DNA of 42,336 nucleotides, taken from contig JALHOS010000014.1 of the NCBI GenBank assembly GCA_022842905.1, positions 1 to 42,336 of the forward strand, in the 5' to 3' direction. Source of the DNA: Myxococcaceae bacterium. GTDB lineage: Bacteria; Myxococcota; Myxococcia; Myxococcales; Myxococcaceae. This document shows, one piece after another, positions 33,504 through 41,323 of the stretch. Positions within the stretch are counted from its first letter, which is position 1, and the number at the start of each line of letters is the position of its first letter. Position numbers and translations under genes: made by a program. The notes below the pieces were generated by a model that was given only the letters and a program-made list of their open reading frames with translations, made no database searches and was not told the DNA's origin.

Positions 33504-34418
33504 CTACCGTGGCCCCCCCCTTGTCGCTACATATTCCTCGAGTTCGTCCAGGGTTGCAGGCCAGTCGTCCTTGAGCAGCTTGGACAGCGAGCGATCCGCC
33601 AAGAGCCGGCCCTGGTTCTGGCACTTCGAACAGTAGTTCGTCTCGTTCTCGGCGTGGACGATGCGCTGAATCGGCGCGCCGCACACCGGGCAGGGCTGCT
33701 TGTGCTTGCCGTGCGCCGCCATCTCCGGGCGGAAGGCCGTCACCTTCTCGGGCCAGGCGCCGCCCAACTCGGTCCACAGCCGCTCCGTCCACTCGCTGAG
33801 CACGTGCCGGGTGGCCTCGTACAGCCGAGCGATCTCCTCTCCGGTGAGCGTCTTGGTCTGCTTGAGCGGAGACAGGCGCGCCCGGTGGAGGATCTCGTCG
33901 GAGTACGCGTTGCCGATCGCCGAGAAGAGCCGCGGGTCCGTCAGCGTGCGCTTGAGGGTGTGGTTCTCGCTGCGCAGCCGCTCGGCGAAGGCGTCGAGGT
34001 GCACCGTGCCGACCTCGAGCCCGCCGCGATCGAACTGCCTGAGGGCCGGCTCGCCCAGGGCGCAGTGGAGCGACGCGCGCTTCTTGGTGCTGACCTCGGT
34101 GAGGATCAGCGTGCCGTCGTCGAAGTCGAAGGCCGCGAGCCCCGCCTTGCCCGGCAGCTTGGCTCCCGCGGCCTTCCACTGGAGCCGCCCGGCGACCATC
34201 AAGTGAATCACCAGGAAGAACTCCCCTTCGAGCTCGATCGCCAGCCGCTTGCCGAGGCGGCGCAGGCCCACCACGCGCTTGCCGTGGGCGTTCGACAGCG
34301 GCGGCTCCACGCTGCGCAAGACGAAGGGGCTGCCCAGGCGCACCCGTTCCAGGCGGTGCCCGACGATCCGCGCCTCGAGCGCGCGCAGGTAGACGGTCAG
34401 ATCCGGAAGCTCAGGCAC
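33504..34418 (-). CDS. Formamidopyrimidine-DNA glycosylase-like protein (Fpg/Nei family)
   Basis: 304 aa. N-terminal PELPDL gives the catalytic Pro2 and Glu3; the clamp lysine is K57 (RRLGKRL); the helix-two-turn-helix region has AIGNAYSDEIL (N170). The zinc finger has C243, C246, C263, C266 (CPVCG ... YCSKCQ). The arginine normally five residues before the third Cys is Asn here, so substrate contacts at the finger may differ from E. coli Fpg. It is a base-excision repair glycosylase/AP lyase. GTG start at 34418 with GAGGGG upstream. Fpg versus Nei cannot be settled. Confidence 0.9.
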   Translation of the reverse strand: MPELPDLTVYLRALEARIVGHRLERVRLGSPFVLRSVEPPLSNAHGKRVVGLRRLGKRLAIELEGEFFLVIHLMVAGRLQWKAAGAKLPGKAGLAAFDFDDGTLILTEVSTKKRASLHCALGEPALRQFDRGGLEVGTVHLDAFAERLRSENHTLKRTLTDPRLFSAIGNAYSDEILHRARLSPLKQTKTLTGEEIARLYEATRHVLSEWTERLWTELGGAWPEKVTAFRPEMAAHGKHKQPCPVCGAPIQRIVHAENETNYCSKCQNQGRLLADRSLSKLLKDDWPATLDELEEYVATRGGPR

Positions 34419-34436
34419 GGCGCAGTTCCCCTCTTC

Positions 34437-35075
34437 TCAGCGCGTGACGGCCGCGGCGATCGCCTTGGACCACGCCGCGTAGACCGTGGCGTCCGGGTGG
34501 AGCCCGTCGCTGGCGAAGTGCCCTTCTTGCGAGGCGCGCACGTTGCCCGCCCACAGGTCGAGGAAGCGGGCGCCGCGGGCCTTCGCTTCTTCGGCGAGGA
34601 TCTGGTTCATGCGCTCGATCTGCGCGCGCAGCTGCGCCGGCGTGCCGAACTGCGCCGCGACGGGAGCCACCGACCAGTCCGGCTGGGGCAGCACCACGAC
34701 GGTGGCCCCGAGCCCGCTGACGGCCTTGAGGATCCGCCGTACCTGCTGCCGGTAGCGATCCTCACCGGGCTGCCGCACGAGATCGTTCGCGCCGATCGCC
34801 ACGGTGATGAGGGTCGGCTTGAAGTCGGCGACGAGCGGCAGCTCCCGGGCGATCAGATCGTCGGTGGTGAAGCCCGCGACCGCGGGGTTGAGCAAGCTCA
34901 CCTCGCGCCCTCCGCGCTTCAGCAGAGCGGCGAGCTGCTCGGGGAAGCTCTCTTCTTTGGGCAGCGCGGTCCCGGCGGTGAAGCTGTCGCCCAGCGCGAG
35001 GTAGCGGACTGGTGGCGCTGAGGGCGCCGGCGCCGCGGCGAGGAGCGAGCACAGCACTGCCGTCGTCATCGTCAT
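34437..35075 (-). CDS. SGNH/GDSL hydrolase, arylesterase/TesA-like
   Basis: 212 aa from the ATG at 35075; two codons later is a second possible ATG. Signal-like N-terminus (TTAVLCSLLAAAPAPSA). Block I LALGDSFTAG with nucleophile S31, block III GAND (95-98), block V DGLHPD with D190 and H193. The family hydrolyses esters or thioesters; this size fits TesA/arylesterase-like periplasmic enzymes. Divergent from 35149-36036. Confidence 0.93.
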   Translation of the reverse strand: MTMTTAVLCSLLAAAPAPSAPPVRYLALGDSFTAGTALPKEESFPEQLAALLKRGGREVSLLNPAVAGFTTDDLIARELPLVADFKPTLITVAIGANDLVRQPGEDRYRQQVRRILKAVSGLGATVVVLPQPDWSVAPVAAQFGTPAQLRAQIERMNQILAEEAKARGARFLDLWAGNVRASQEGHFASDGLHPDATVYAAWSKAIAAAVTR

Positions 35076-35148
35076 GCCCAGCACCCCGCGGTTGGCCAGT
35101 GGGCCCCGAATAAACCAGCCCCGGCTCGCGTATCCTACGCGCACGGAC
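35076..35148. promoter_or_regulatory. Divergent region between SGNH hydrolase and 35149 gene
   Basis: 73 bases between two opposite start codons. It includes a TATCCT box (35131-35136) inside the small palindrome GCGTA-TCC-TACGC, a possible -10 for the + strand gene; no matching -35 is obvious. Confidence 0.3.
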
Positions 35149-36036
35149 ATGCTGCGCACCGCCTTCGCCCTCGGGATCGTCGTGGTCGCGCTGTTGGCGG
35201 CGCCGGCGGAGGCCCGCTTCGGAAAGAAGAACTCTCACAGCGGTTCGTCGACCGACACGAGTGAGTCGAGCAGCCAGTCGTCGGAGCACGCCGCGGTTCC
35301 GGTCGGCAGCAGCCCGACGAGCTCCTCCTCCAGCGCGTTCAGCGGAGCGGTTCGATCTGGCAACCGAAACGCGTTTCGCCCGTCGTGGCGCCGCGGCTAC
35401 TTCTCGGGCGCGTACGTGCCTTGGTACGGGTACGGCTACTGGGTGCGGCCGCTGTCGAGCTGTGAAGCCCCCAGCCAGGTCGACCTGCGGCGCGACGTCG
35501 AGCCCGAGGACGACGGCTGGCGGCTGGCGGCCCACGTCGAGCTGCTGATGCTCTTGGGCACCGAGCGCGGCTTCACGGCCGGGCTGCACGCCGCCGCGGA
35601 AGCCGACGTCTTGGGCCTGACGATCCTCGCGCAGAACATCGCCGCGGTGTCGAAGGAGGAGCCGGGGTTCGATCACCTCCAGCAGCTGGCGCTCCACGGC
35701 ACCGTCGCCTTCCTCACCGGTCGCTACGGCCGGCTCCGCGCGGAGCTGGGCCTCGACGTCATCGTCGCGCCAGACGCGGTGTTCCTCGGCCCGACGGGAG
35801 GCGTGTCCGGCACACTCTGGCTCGGCGGCCCCGTCGCGCTCGAAGGGAGCGCCCTGCTCACCCCGATTCCCTTCCGGCAGGTCGACGCGCGCGCGGCGGT
35901 GGCGGTCGGCTTCGGGCCCTGGGGGCTCAAGGCCGGCGTTCGGCTCCAGCTGCTCGATGATCGCGGCGTGGTCGACGGTGTCACGCACCGTGACATTTTC
36001 TGGGGGCCGTATCTGTCGGTCGGGCTGGTGCTCTAG
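35149..36036 (+). CDS. Exported protein of unknown function
   Basis: 295 aa from the ATG at 35149. Signal peptide ~1-22 (ALGIVVVALLAAPAEA), a Ser-rich region (~28-68), an aromatic stretch (GYFSGAYVPWYGYGYWVRPL), then a region with strand-like repeats (LRAELGLDVIVAPDAVFLGP, VALEGSALLTPIPF) ending in DIFWGPYLSVGLVL. The end looks like an outer-membrane strand, so a small barrel or surface protein is possible. Family not recognised. Confidence 0.75.
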   Translation: MLRTAFALGIVVVALLAAPAEARFGKKNSHSGSSTDTSESSSQSSEHAAVPVGSSPTSSSSSAFSGAVRSGNRNAFRPSWRRGYFSGAYVPWYGYGYWVRPLSSCEAPSQVDLRRDVEPEDDGWRLAAHVELLMLLGTERGFTAGLHAAAEADVLGLTILAQNIAAVSKEEPGFDHLQQLALHGTVAFLTGRYGRLRAELGLDVIVAPDAVFLGPTGGVSGTLWLGGPVALEGSALLTPIPFRQVDARAAVAVGFGPWGLKAGVRLQLLDDRGVVDGVTHRDIFWGPYLSVGLVL

Positions 36037-36133
36037 CCCGCCTTACAGACCCGACGCGCAGCGTCAGCCCGCTCGCCGCGACAACTGGAGGCAACGCGTC
36101 GTCTTCGCGTCTCCTCTTCGCTCCGAGCACTCC

Positions 36134-36403
36134 ATGATCTCGCCCGCCCTTCGTCCCGCGCTGCCGCCAGGGCTGATGGCCCCAGCTCAAAGCCGCACGT
36201 TTTCCCAGCGCGTAGGAAAGGCGCAGGACGAGCTGCGCATGGCCCGCGAGGCGCTGCAGCGGCACCAGAGCTTCATGACCCGGGCGATGTACTCGCAAGG
36301 TGGCTACGAGCGAGCGCTGGCCAAGCTCAAGGACCTCGAGGCCAAGGTGGAGACCGCGCGCGCGGCGCTGCAGGGGCTGCTCGACGCTCGGCGCAAGGCC
36401 TGA
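36134..36403 (+). CDS. Small coiled-coil protein of unknown function
   Basis: 89 aa from the ATG at 36134; an internal ATG at 36176 is an alternative. After a Pro-rich start the protein is helical and charged: VGKAQDELRMAREALQRHQS and ALAKLKDLEAKVETARAALQ. No signal peptide. The 97-base gap before it shows no clear promoter. The coding call rests on the heptad pattern and frame, and is moderately certain. Confidence 0.55.
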   Translation: MISPALRPALPPGLMAPAQSRTFSQRVGKAQDELRMAREALQRHQSFMTRAMYSQGGYERALAKLKDLEAKVETARAALQGLLDARRKA

Positions 36404-36418
36404 GGCCTTCGGCGAACC

Positions 36419-37480
36419 TCACGCTGGCTGGGCGATCCCGACGCGGGCCGCGACGTGCGGCTTACGGAGCTTCCAGATCACCCCGTCGAGCCAGTAGTGG
36501 GACAGCGTCAGCGAAATCCAGACGACGCCCATCCACGTGTTGAGATCCCATCCGCCGGCCGGAGACAGCGTCGCCAGCGCGAAGATGACGCCGTACACGC
36601 CGCCCGCCAGCCCCCACAGCAGCGCCATGTAGAGCAGCGCCCTGCCCCACCCCGGCTGTGAGAGCCAGCTGATGAGCTTGGCCGACGGCTCGACGCCCGA
36701 GCGCCACGTCGTGCGGTGATAGAAGCGCATGATCCCCAGGTACTGGAAGCCGTGCCACGCCGCCGCCGCCGCGAAGGCCGACGTGTCGTCCGACGTGATC
36801 AGCTGGAACGGCACGAAGAAGCCCAAGAACGCGCAGCACACAAACGCCGCGCGCAGCCACGCCGCTCGGGCCCAGGGCTGCTGCCGGTCCTTGAGCCGCA
36901 GCGCGACGAAAGTCGTCACCAGAATGCCGATCGGCGCCAACAGCCCCAGCACCAGCGCGTTGGGCGGCACCCAGAAGTACACCTCGTTCCCGAACAGCAC
37001 CCGCGGGCCGGTGTACACGCGGCGCAGCAGCGTCCAGGCGACCACGAGCAGGAGGATCGGCTTCTCGAGCCGCAGCGCCACGCTCGTCAGCGGCTCGCCG
37101 CTCTTGCGCTGGTAGATGCGGAGGATCCCCCAGTTCTGCGCCACGAAGTGCCAGGTCGCCCAGTAGAGGATCGCGCTGGACAGCAGCCGCGGCCCGTTGA
37201 CTCCGAAGCCGGCGAGCGCGCCCCGGGTGATCGCCGCGACGGCCGCGACGATCAGCGCCGGCACCACGAAGATCGCGATCGGGTGCTCCTTCCACTCGCG
37301 GCGATCGAAGTACGCGCGCGTCCAGGTCGAGACCAGGTGCGGCCCGTTCGACGCCACGGCGACCCCCGCCAAGATGAAGAACGGGTTCACCCCCGCCGCC
37401 GACGCCGCCCACACGACGAACACGGCCAGCGTCGAGCCGAAGAAGAACAGCCCGTCCTTCACTGGGGAGATGATCCACAT
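36419..37480 (-). CDS. Polytopic membrane protein with conserved-looking His motifs
   Basis: 353 aa with about eight hydrophobic segments. His-bearing motifs lie at helix ends: NGPHLVSTW, WATWHFVAQNWG, AAWHGFQYLGIMRFYHRTTW and LSHYWLDGVIWKLRKPHVAA. Such spacing suggests metal or heme binding, or a membrane desaturase/hydroxylase-like enzyme, but no known family is recognised with confidence. ATG at 37480, only 26 bases from the divergent methyltransferase start. Confidence 0.8.
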   Translation of the reverse strand: MWIISPVKDGLFFFGSTLAVFVVWAASAAGVNPFFILAGVAVASNGPHLVSTWTRAYFDRREWKEHPIAIFVVPALIVAAVAAITRGALAGFGVNGPRLLSSAILYWATWHFVAQNWGILRIYQRKSGEPLTSVALRLEKPILLLVVAWTLLRRVYTGPRVLFGNEVYFWVPPNALVLGLLAPIGILVTTFVALRLKDRQQPWARAAWLRAAFVCCAFLGFFVPFQLITSDDTSAFAAAAAWHGFQYLGIMRFYHRTTWRSGVEPSAKLISWLSQPGWGRALLYMALLWGLAGGVYGVIFALATLSPAGGWDLNTWMGVVWISLTLSHYWLDGVIWKLRKPHVAARVGIAQPA

Positions 37481-37506
37481 CGCCGAGCGCGTATACCAAG
37501 GGCGCC

Positions 37507-38205
37507 ATGAAGCCGCCTCGCCTGGTGCTCCTCCGCCCGCGCAACGCCGACAACCTGGGCGCCGTCGCCCGCGCCATGAAGAACTTCGGGCTGACGGACT
37601 GGGTCGTCGTCTCGCCCAACCCGCAGCTGCTCGAGGTCCCCGGCCTCAACCGCCTGGCCGTGAAGGCTGGCGAGCTGCTCGAGTCCGTGCGCCGCGTCGA
37701 CACGCTCGAGGAGGCCGTGGCCGACTGCAGCTGGGTGGTGGGGACGACGATGCGGCTGATCGACGGGCGCCGCCGCGCCACGCCCAGGGAGCTCGCTGAC
37801 CAAGCCGCCACGCGCAACGACGAGCGCTGGGCGTTGGTGTTCGGAGACGAGCGGAACGGGCTCACCCAGGACGACGTGCGGCAGTGCCACGCGCTGTCCT
37901 TCATCCCCACCGCCGACGAGCAGCCTTCGCTCAACCTCGCCCAAGCCGTCGTCGTCTACGCGTACGAGGTGCACCAGGCGCGCCGGGGTGTGGCGCCGGC
38001 GCCCTCCCCGGCCCTGGCGGACGACGCGCAGCTCCGCGGACTGCGCATGTCCCTCGAGCTGGCCTTGGACAAGTCCGGGTTCCTCAAGTCGAGCGATCGC
38101 CACGCGCTCGAAGACGCCCTGCGGCCGCTGGAGCGCTCCGCCCTGACGAAGAAGGAAGCGGCGCTGTGGAACACGCTGCTGCGCGTGTTCGGTAAGGCGA
38201 GCTGA
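37507..38205 (+). CDS. trmJ: SPOUT-family RNA methyltransferase, TrmJ-like
   Basis: 232 aa. SpoU motif 1 LLRPRNADNLGAVARAMKNF (~8-27), motif 2 LVFGDERNGLTQDD, motif 3 QPSLNLAQAVVVYAYEV. These are the three conserved blocks of TrmJ-type 2'-O-methyltransferases acting on position 32 of tRNA, using S-adenosylmethionine in a knotted fold. The C-terminal helical extension (~175-232) is also usual for TrmJ. rRNA or other SPOUT targets are possible. Confidence 0.88.
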   Translation: MKPPRLVLLRPRNADNLGAVARAMKNFGLTDWVVVSPNPQLLEVPGLNRLAVKAGELLESVRRVDTLEEAVADCSWVVGTTMRLIDGRRRATPRELADQAATRNDERWALVFGDERNGLTQDDVRQCHALSFIPTADEQPSLNLAQAVVVYAYEVHQARRGVAPAPSPALADDAQLRGLRMSLELALDKSGFLKSSDRHALEDALRPLERSALTKKEAALWNTLLRVFGKAS

Positions 38206-38232
38206 GACGGGGCGGGAGCTCTGGAGACCGCA

Positions 38233-40290
38233 TTACCGGGCGAGATCCGCGTCGCGCCGTCGCACCGCGCGCTCTTTGTACCGGTTGATCGCGCCCGACA
38301 GGATCTCGCCGATGAGCGTGCGGTAGTCCATGCCCTCTCCCTGAGCGATCAACACCAGGTCGCTCCAGCCCGGGGTCAGGCCGGGCAACGGGTTGCACTC
38401 GAGGAAGTAGATCCGCCCTGTCTCGTCCATGCGGAAGTCGATGCGGGCGACGTCTCGGCAGCCCAAGGCGATGAAGGCCCCGCGAGCCGCGGCGCGGATC
38501 CGTTCGACCTGTGCGGGCTCGAGCTTCGCCGGCACCTCGTAGCGAATGCGATCGTTCGCCTCGAGCTTGTCCTCGAACTTGTAGATCGGCGTCGGGTCCG
38601 ACTTGTCGGTGAAGACGATCTCCATGACCGGGAGCACCTTGGGGCGCCTCTCGCCGAGCAGCCCCACCGTGAACTCCCGCCCGCCCACGTACTCTTCGAT
38701 CAGCGCCGGCTGCTGGTAGCGCTCGACCAGCTCGCGCACCACCTCGCGCAGCTCCGTCTCGGAATGGCACACGCTCTTCTTCACCACGCCCTTGCTCGAC
38801 CCTTCGGCCACCGGCTTGACCATGAGCGGCCACCGGGTGAACTGCCGATCGAGCCGCTCCCGCCCCGTCGTCATGAGCTGGAAGTTCGGCGTGTCGATGC
38901 CGGCGGCGCGAACGACCTTCTTCGCGAGCCCCTTGTCGAGCGCGAGGGCGAGCGTCGCGGGGTCCGACCCGGTGTACGGAATGTCGAGCAGCTCGAGGAT
39001 CGCCGGCACCTGGCTCTCGCGGTTTCGCCCTCGAAACCCTTCGGCGATGTTGAAGACCACGTCGACCGGCGTCGCGCCGAGCAGCAGCGGGAGATCCGGC
39101 GTGGCCTCCAGATCGATCACCTCGTGCCCGTAGGACGCGATCGCCTCGCGGATCGCCTGGAGCGTCGTCGGGCTGTCGTACTCGGCTTCACGATCCTCGG
39201 CGCCGTCCGCCGTCGGCTTGACGCGCTTGACGTTGAAGGCGAACCCGACCCGCAGCGGCCCCTTGCGCGTGGGCCGCGACTGCGCCCGCCCTTTGTTCTC
39301 GCGAATGCGGTAGCGCCGCGCAGCGGACTGGATCACCGCGTCGATCACCCCGTCGTAGTGCAGCCCTTCGAGCGCGGCGGCGGCGAACAGCCCGGCGCCC
39401 GGCTCGAGCGACGGCAGCGCGTTGAGCTCGAGGAAGAACGGCACGCCCGCGTCCGACAGCCGGAAGTCGATGCGCCCCAGGTCGTTGCAGTCGAACTTCT
39501 GGAACACCGTGCGCGCGGTGCGGCGGAGGCGGTCCGCCATGTCCACCGACAGCTGCGCCGGGGCGCGGACCGTGACGGCGCGATCGTGCTTCGTCTTCAG
39601 CTCGTAGTCGTAGATCGCGTAGCGCCGGCCCCGCGTGACCTCCGGGTCGAACACGTACTCCACCGGCGCGAGCACTCCGGCGAAGTCGTTGTCGACGTTC
39701 GCCAGGAACGGCACCGCCAGATCCCGCCCGACGATGTACTCCTCGACCAAGATCCCCGCCGGGTACCGCTCGAGCGCGGCCTGGACCTTCTGCTTGAGCG
39801 CGTCGACGTTCTCCGCGACCGAGTCCTGGGTGATGCCCTTGGAGCTGCCTTCGAAGTTCGGCTTGACGATCAACGGGAAGTGCAGCTCTTCGGGCTTCAG
39901 ATCGCCCAGCCGCTCGACGAACTGCCAGCCCGGCGTGCGCACGCCATGCTCCCGGAGCATCAACTTGGTCAGCTGCTTGTCGAGCGTGACCGTCAGCGCG
40001 TAGGCGTCGGACCCGGTGTACGGGAAGCCGAGCTCTTCGAACAGCGCGGGGAAGAAGGCTTCGCGAAAGCGGCCCCGCCGCCCCTCGGCGGTGTTGAAGA
40101 TGAGATCCGGCGAGAGCGCTTCGAGCCGCGCCGCGGTGACCGACGCCGGGCCCGACACTTCGATGCGCTCGACGCGGTGGCCCAGCCGCTCGATCGCCTC
40201 GGCCAGGGCGTGCACCGTCGCTTCGGTGTCGAACTCTGCTTCTTCTTCCGCGTCGCTCAGGCGCAGGTTGTGGGTCAGCGCAATCCGCAT
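38233..40290 (-). CDS. Tandem ATP-grasp (D-Ala-D-Ala ligase-like) fusion
   Basis: 685 aa consisting of two homologous ligase units. Unit 1 (~1-335): FPLIVKPNFEGSSKGI for nucleotide binding, then GRIDFRLSDAGVPFFLELNA and ALPSLEPGAGLF. Unit 2 (~346-685): WPLMVKPVAEGSSKGVVKKS, then ARIDFRMDETGRIYFLECNP and PLPGLTPGWSDL. Both keep the E-x-N metal ligands. Ordinary Ddl proteins have one unit of ~310-360 aa. The duplicated form may ligate two successive residues or form a pseudodimer. ATG at 40290. Confidence 0.93.
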   Translation of the reverse strand: MRIALTHNLRLSDAEEEAEFDTEATVHALAEAIERLGHRVERIEVSGPASVTAARLEALSPDLIFNTAEGRRGRFREAFFPALFEELGFPYTGSDAYALTVTLDKQLTKLMLREHGVRTPGWQFVERLGDLKPEELHFPLIVKPNFEGSSKGITQDSVAENVDALKQKVQAALERYPAGILVEEYIVGRDLAVPFLANVDNDFAGVLAPVEYVFDPEVTRGRRYAIYDYELKTKHDRAVTVRAPAQLSVDMADRLRRTARTVFQKFDCNDLGRIDFRLSDAGVPFFLELNALPSLEPGAGLFAAAALEGLHYDGVIDAVIQSAARRYRIRENKGRAQSRPTRKGPLRVGFAFNVKRVKPTADGAEDREAEYDSPTTLQAIREAIASYGHEVIDLEATPDLPLLLGATPVDVVFNIAEGFRGRNRESQVPAILELLDIPYTGSDPATLALALDKGLAKKVVRAAGIDTPNFQLMTTGRERLDRQFTRWPLMVKPVAEGSSKGVVKKSVCHSETELREVVRELVERYQQPALIEEYVGGREFTVGLLGERRPKVLPVMEIVFTDKSDPTPIYKFEDKLEANDRIRYEVPAKLEPAQVERIRAAARGAFIALGCRDVARIDFRMDETGRIYFLECNPLPGLTPGWSDLVLIAQGEGMDYRTLIGEILSGAINRYKERAVRRRDADLAR

Positions 40291-40321
40291 GGTGTGTTCG
40301 TTCGCTCCAAGTGCGTTCGTG

Positions 40322-40337
40322 GACGAGCCGGCTCGTC
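40322..40337. repeat. Perfect 16-bp palindrome
   Basis: GACGAGCCGGCTCGTC, located between the RDD gene and the ATP-grasp gene, 32-47 bases before the ATP-grasp start codon. It can be a protein-binding operator or fold as a 6-bp hairpin with a CCGG loop. One such palindrome is expected by chance in a window of this size and GC content. Confidence 0.35.
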
Positions 40338-40344
40338 TTGAAAG

Positions 40345-40893
40345 TCAGCTCTCGTGCAGATCCTTCAGGCGAGCGCCAGCGCGGGCGGGGACCTGGCCGG
40401 TCGAGACGGGCTGGGCTTGATCGAACGGCACCTTCCCGTCGATCACCTGGGTCTGCGCCCAGACGTCGCCCAGGCGCAGCCCTTCGGGATCGCGCACGCA
40501 GCGCAGCGCCTCGATGCCGCCGATGACGAGCACCCCGCCCACGAAAGCGCGGAAGCCGAGCTCCGGCATCATCCCCAGGATCATGATGAGGCCGAACGGC
40601 GCGTTGCGCAGCACGCTGTCGCGGTGCCGGGCCCCTTGTCGCGTCGGGAGGTAGACGACCTTGACCCCGAAGGCCTTCTTGCCGGGGCTCTGGCCGTTCA
40701 GCATGCCGTCAGCGAACACCAGGTAGAGCAGCGCCATGACGATGCCGGCGGGTCCGGTGGACTGGTAGAGCACCCAGGCGATCGCCACGTCGATGAGCCG
40801 GGCGCCCGCGCGGAGAAAGAGCGACGCCTTCGGGTAGAACGGATCGCGCTCATCACCTCGGACGACGCGCAGGCCGGGCCGGTCCGCGCTCAT
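40345..40893 (-). CDS. RDD-family membrane protein
   Basis: 182 aa from the ATG at 40893, which overlaps the upstream stop (ATGA). RDD domain with the motif RAGARLIDVAIAWVLY (~31-46), a second helix (GIVMALLYLVFADGMLNG), the conserved NGQSPGKKAFGVKVV, and a third hydrophobic segment. Function of the family is mostly unknown; some members are ion antiporters. Confidence 0.88.
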   Translation of the reverse strand: MSADRPGLRVVRGDERDPFYPKASLFLRAGARLIDVAIAWVLYQSTGPAGIVMALLYLVFADGMLNGQSPGKKAFGVKVVYLPTRQGARHRDSVLRNAPFGLIMILGMMPELGFRAFVGGVLVIGGIEALRCVRDPEGLRLGDVWAQTQVIDGKVPFDQAQPVSTGQVPARAGARLKDLHES

Positions 40894-41315
40894 TCGCCGG
40901 CCTCGTCCTTGGCGAGCGCTGCCAGCCGTTCCCACGCATCGTTCATGGGAGAACCTTCGGCCGCCGCTTCGGCAGCCAGCCGCTTGAGGTGCGCTTCGGC
41001 GTCGTCCGCAGGCCGGAAGTCATGCACCGCGACGGCGGCGGTCACGACCAGCGACGGCTCTTCGACCACCGCGTCGCCTTCCTTCGTGAAGAAGACGAAG
41101 GCCATGGCCGGCCGCTTGCTCGACTCGCGCATGGCGAACTGCACGCCGTCGAACGCCCAGCCCTGGGCGACCCACTGGTTGATGACGTGCTCGAGCCCGT
41201 GTTCGTCCACGCTCGACAGCTCCACCACCTTGTAGAGGAGCGACCGCCGAGCCGGCGGCGCCGCGTCGACCTTCTGCTTGAGCCCACCCTTCTTCGAGCC
41301 ACGTTTGCTGGCCAT
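40890..41315 (-). CDS. DUF4177-like small protein
   Basis: 141 aa from the ATG at 41315; a longer frame exists but overlaps the upstream gene. N-terminus basic (ASKRGSKKGGLKQK), then LLYKVVELSSVDEHGLEHVI and NQWVAQGWAFDGVQFAM, the pattern of DUF4177 (Lys-Val-Val ... GW). The tail is charged and helical. 8 bases after the membrane gene and coupled to the RDD gene. Function unknown. Confidence 0.75.
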   Translation of the reverse strand: MASKRGSKKGGLKQKVDAAPPARRSLLYKVVELSSVDEHGLEHVINQWVAQGWAFDGVQFAMRESSKRPAMAFVFFTKEGDAVVEEPSLVVTAAVAVHDFRPADDAEAHLKRLAAEAAAEGSPMNDAWERLAALAKDEAGE

Positions 41316-41323
41316 GCGCCGCC

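Noticed and set aside
38764-40341. 525-codon open frame on + strand opposite the tandem ATP-grasp gene
   Set aside because: Shadow of a real gene carrying both sets of ATP-grasp motifs.
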